Source: Candidatus Komeilibacteria bacterium RIFCSPLOWO2_01_FULL_45_10 (GTDB lineage Bacteria; Patescibacteriota; Patescibacteriia; UBA1558; UBA10009). From it: a stretch of DNA of 5,673 nucleotides. Position 1 is the stretch's first letter, and every line of letters begins with the position of its first letter. The translations under genes were made by a program, and so were the position numbers. The DNA lies in the NCBI GenBank assembly GCA_001818835.1, contig MHKL01000019.1, positions 1-5,673 on the forward strand, written 5' to 3'. Below are positions 4,472-5,673 of this stretch, one piece after another. The notes below the pieces were generated by a model, which saw only the letters and a list, made by a program, of their open reading frames with translations, was not told the DNA's origin and did no database searches.

Positions 4472-5673
4472 ATGCAGAAAAAAATTTCATTCAAAAATTC
4501 CAAAGGCCAACGATTAGTTGGCGTTTTACATATTCCCTCGCCTCGCTCGACGAGCTCGCGAGTCGAAGCGGGGAAGGGCAAAGGGCCTTTTCCGGCGGTG
4601 ATTGTCCAGCATGGATTCAAATCCAATCATGAAAAGAATTTTACTAAGGCCATATCCGTCTCTTTAGAAAAGAAAGGCTTTATTGTTTTAAGATTTACTT
4701 TATCAGGCCATCGGCCGAGCAGCGGTAGCTATAAGGATGTTTTAATCAGCCAGTTTATCAAAGACGTCGGGTGTGCCGTTAAATTTTTGTTAAAACAGCC
4801 AAAAGTCAACCAACACCGTTTAGGCATGGTCGGCCACAGCATGGGCGCTTTTACGGCTTTAATGTGCGCCAATAAATTGCATAAGCACATCCGCTCCGTT
4901 GTTTCCATTGCCAGCCCTTATGACATCAATGCCGTTATCAAAAGTTATCAGCGTGATAAAAAGATTGATGAAATCGGCCGTGACTACTGGATAATTTCCG
5001 GCTTTAAAGTGACCAAGAATCATTATCTTGACCGCCTTTATCTGAATAGAAAGTATTTAATCAGCGATATCCACTGTCCGGTTTTGGTCATTCATGGCAA
5101 TAAGGATAAGAGAGTTAATGTTAAAGACGGCCACTTGATTTATCAATTGTTAAATCAGCCCAAAGAACTGCAAATCATCAAAAGCGCTGACCACAGTTTT
5201 CATAACCCCGTTCATCTGCTTAAGGCCGCTAACCTAACGGCCGCCTGGTTTAAAAAATATCTGGCTTTTAAAGAAAGCCGGGTGGTTAACGCCATTTTGG
5301 AGTGCCAGGGAAAAATTCTTTTATTAAAACGGGATGACAAAGTGGCCACTCACTGGGGCTTGTGGAGCCCGGTCGGGGGATATCTGGAAGACGGCCATAC
5401 CCCTTTGGAGCAGGCCAGAAAGGAAGCAAGAGAAGAGTTGGGAATCAATCCCAAGGTTTTGGGTAATTATCGTTTGGGCAAAAACTTCGTTATCAGGGAA
5501 AAATCAATTGACAGGGTTTGGCGGGTGTATCCGGTTTTGTTCCGCTTGAAAAAAATGCCCCGGGTAAAATTGGATTGGGAAAACGTCGCCTATCGCTGGG
5601 TTAAGCCGTTGGAGATTAAAAAGATAAAAACGGTGGAATTCAGAATTTGGAATTTATTGAAAGGATTTAAATT
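4472..5673 (+). CDS. Alpha/beta hydrolase fused to a Nudix hydrolase domain, 3' partial
   Basis: The frame is open from ATG at 4472 to the window edge, with 400 residues visible and no stop. Residues about 1-265 are a serine alpha/beta hydrolase: VIVQHGF (43-49, oxyanion region), the nucleophile elbow GHSMG (S123), the acid in HGNKDKRV (D212) and the histidine in ADHSF (H241), so the triad is complete. The family suggests an esterase, peptidase or acyl hydrolase; the substrate is not readable. Residues about 270-400 are a Nudix domain: VVNAILECQGKILLLKR, then WGLWSPVGGYLEDG, then a Nudix box from G303 to I325. The box keeps E318, E321, E322 and G324 but has H309 in place of the first Glu and K317 in place of Arg, so activity is likely but altered. 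GGGAG (4465-4469) lies only 2 bases from the ATG, too close for a strong ribosome site. The gap from the regulator is 10 bases. A palindromic insert encodes about residues 22-36. Little of the C-terminus is probably missing. Confidence 0.88.
   Translation, partial: MQKKISFKNSKGQRLVGVLHIPSPRSTSSRVEAGKGKGPFPAVIVQHGFKSNHEKNFTKAISVSLEKKGFIVLRFTLSGHRPSSGSYKDVLISQFIKDVGCAVKFLLKQPKVNQHRLGMVGHSMGAFTALMCANKLHKHIRSVVSIASPYDINAVIKSYQRDKKIDEIGRDYWIISGFKVTKNHYLDRLYLNRKYLISDIHCPVLVIHGNKDKRVNVKDGHLIYQLLNQPKELQIIKSADHSFHNPVHLLKAANLTAAWFKKYLAFKESRVVNAILECQGKILLLKRDDKVATHWGLWSPVGGYLEDGHTPLEQARKEAREELGINPKVLGNYRLGKNFVIREKSIDRVWRVYPVLFRLKKMPRVKLDWENVAYRWVKPLEIKKIKTVEFRIWNLLKGFK
4535..4578. repeat. Palindromic insert inside the hydrolase reading frame
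   Basis: CCTCGCT (4541-4547) pairs with AGCGGGG (4567-4573), with one T-G pair. After a single bulged A (4566), CGAC (4548-4551) pairs with GTCG (4562-4565). CCCT (4535-4538) and AGGG (4575-4578) can extend the stem past a small internal loop. The segment is GC-rich against an AT-rich gene. It encodes a Ser/Arg/Gly-rich stretch (about residues 22-36) between the strand VGVLHIP and the strand PFPAVIVQHGF, where related hydrolases normally have a short turn. The reading frame is kept. It resembles in kind the palindromic elements that insert into Rickettsia genes, but no second copy is in this window. Confidence 0.55.

Noticed and set aside
5334..5549. Open frame of 71 residues on the plus strand
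   Set aside because: It is a shifted frame within the Nudix domain, whose own frame carries the recognisable box.

Overview
The window looks like chromosomal DNA from an ultrasmall Patescibacteria/CPR-type bacterium, most like Parcubacteria. This rests on recognised protein styles: a winged-helix regulator opening MLEQLFGSRTR, a membrane protein with a degenerate PP2C-like domain, and a Gly-rich GGGGSW membrane-protein tail. Most starts lack a clear Shine-Dalgarno, and the spacers carry short repeats. No rRNA or marker beyond L10 and L12 is present, so the lineage is an inference from memory, not a search result.

Layout, left to right. Positions 1-104 (+) are the C-terminal tail of a Gly-rich membrane protein. 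An exact array of heptamers (102-143) follows and runs into a 58-residue single-pass membrane protein (144-320, +). Next is the rplJ-rplL unit: a TTGACA promoter (328-355), an L10-leader RNA fold (365-432), an attenuator hairpin (457-480), rplJ (499-1023) and rplL (1049-1453). The leader can form a 10-bp pairing that competes with both the L10-binding fold and the terminator, so autogenous control by attenuation can be read directly from the sequence. The unit carries neither rplK/rplA upstream nor rpoB downstream.

Between the convergent rplL and the 702-residue gene on the minus strand lies a two-way terminator (1465-1614). Its loop holds a REPIN-like palindromic element (1484-1594) made of two inverted copies of a REP-like unit. 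The 702-residue gene (1625-3733, -) encodes a cytoplasmic PP2C-like domain that has lost key residues, one transmembrane helix, a coiled coil and a six-repeat beta-propeller-like domain.

The divergent spacer (3734-3891) holds a second heptamer array, an 8-bp inverted repeat and two back-to-back -10 boxes, with a palindrome joining them. Rightward from it runs a likely two-gene operon. It has a winged-helix regulator with a degenerate nucleotidyltransferase-like domain (3892-4461) and, 10 bp later, an alpha/beta hydrolase fused in frame to a Nudix domain (4472 to the window edge). The hydrolase half contains a palindromic insert in frame.

No gene-free stretch exceeds 300 bases. The longest spacers are 321-498, 1454-1624 and 3734-3891, and all three contain described features. 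No tRNA, CRISPR array, transposase or recognisable defence system was seen. The most unusual content is the density of small palindromic and heptameric repeats and the two uncommon domain architectures.
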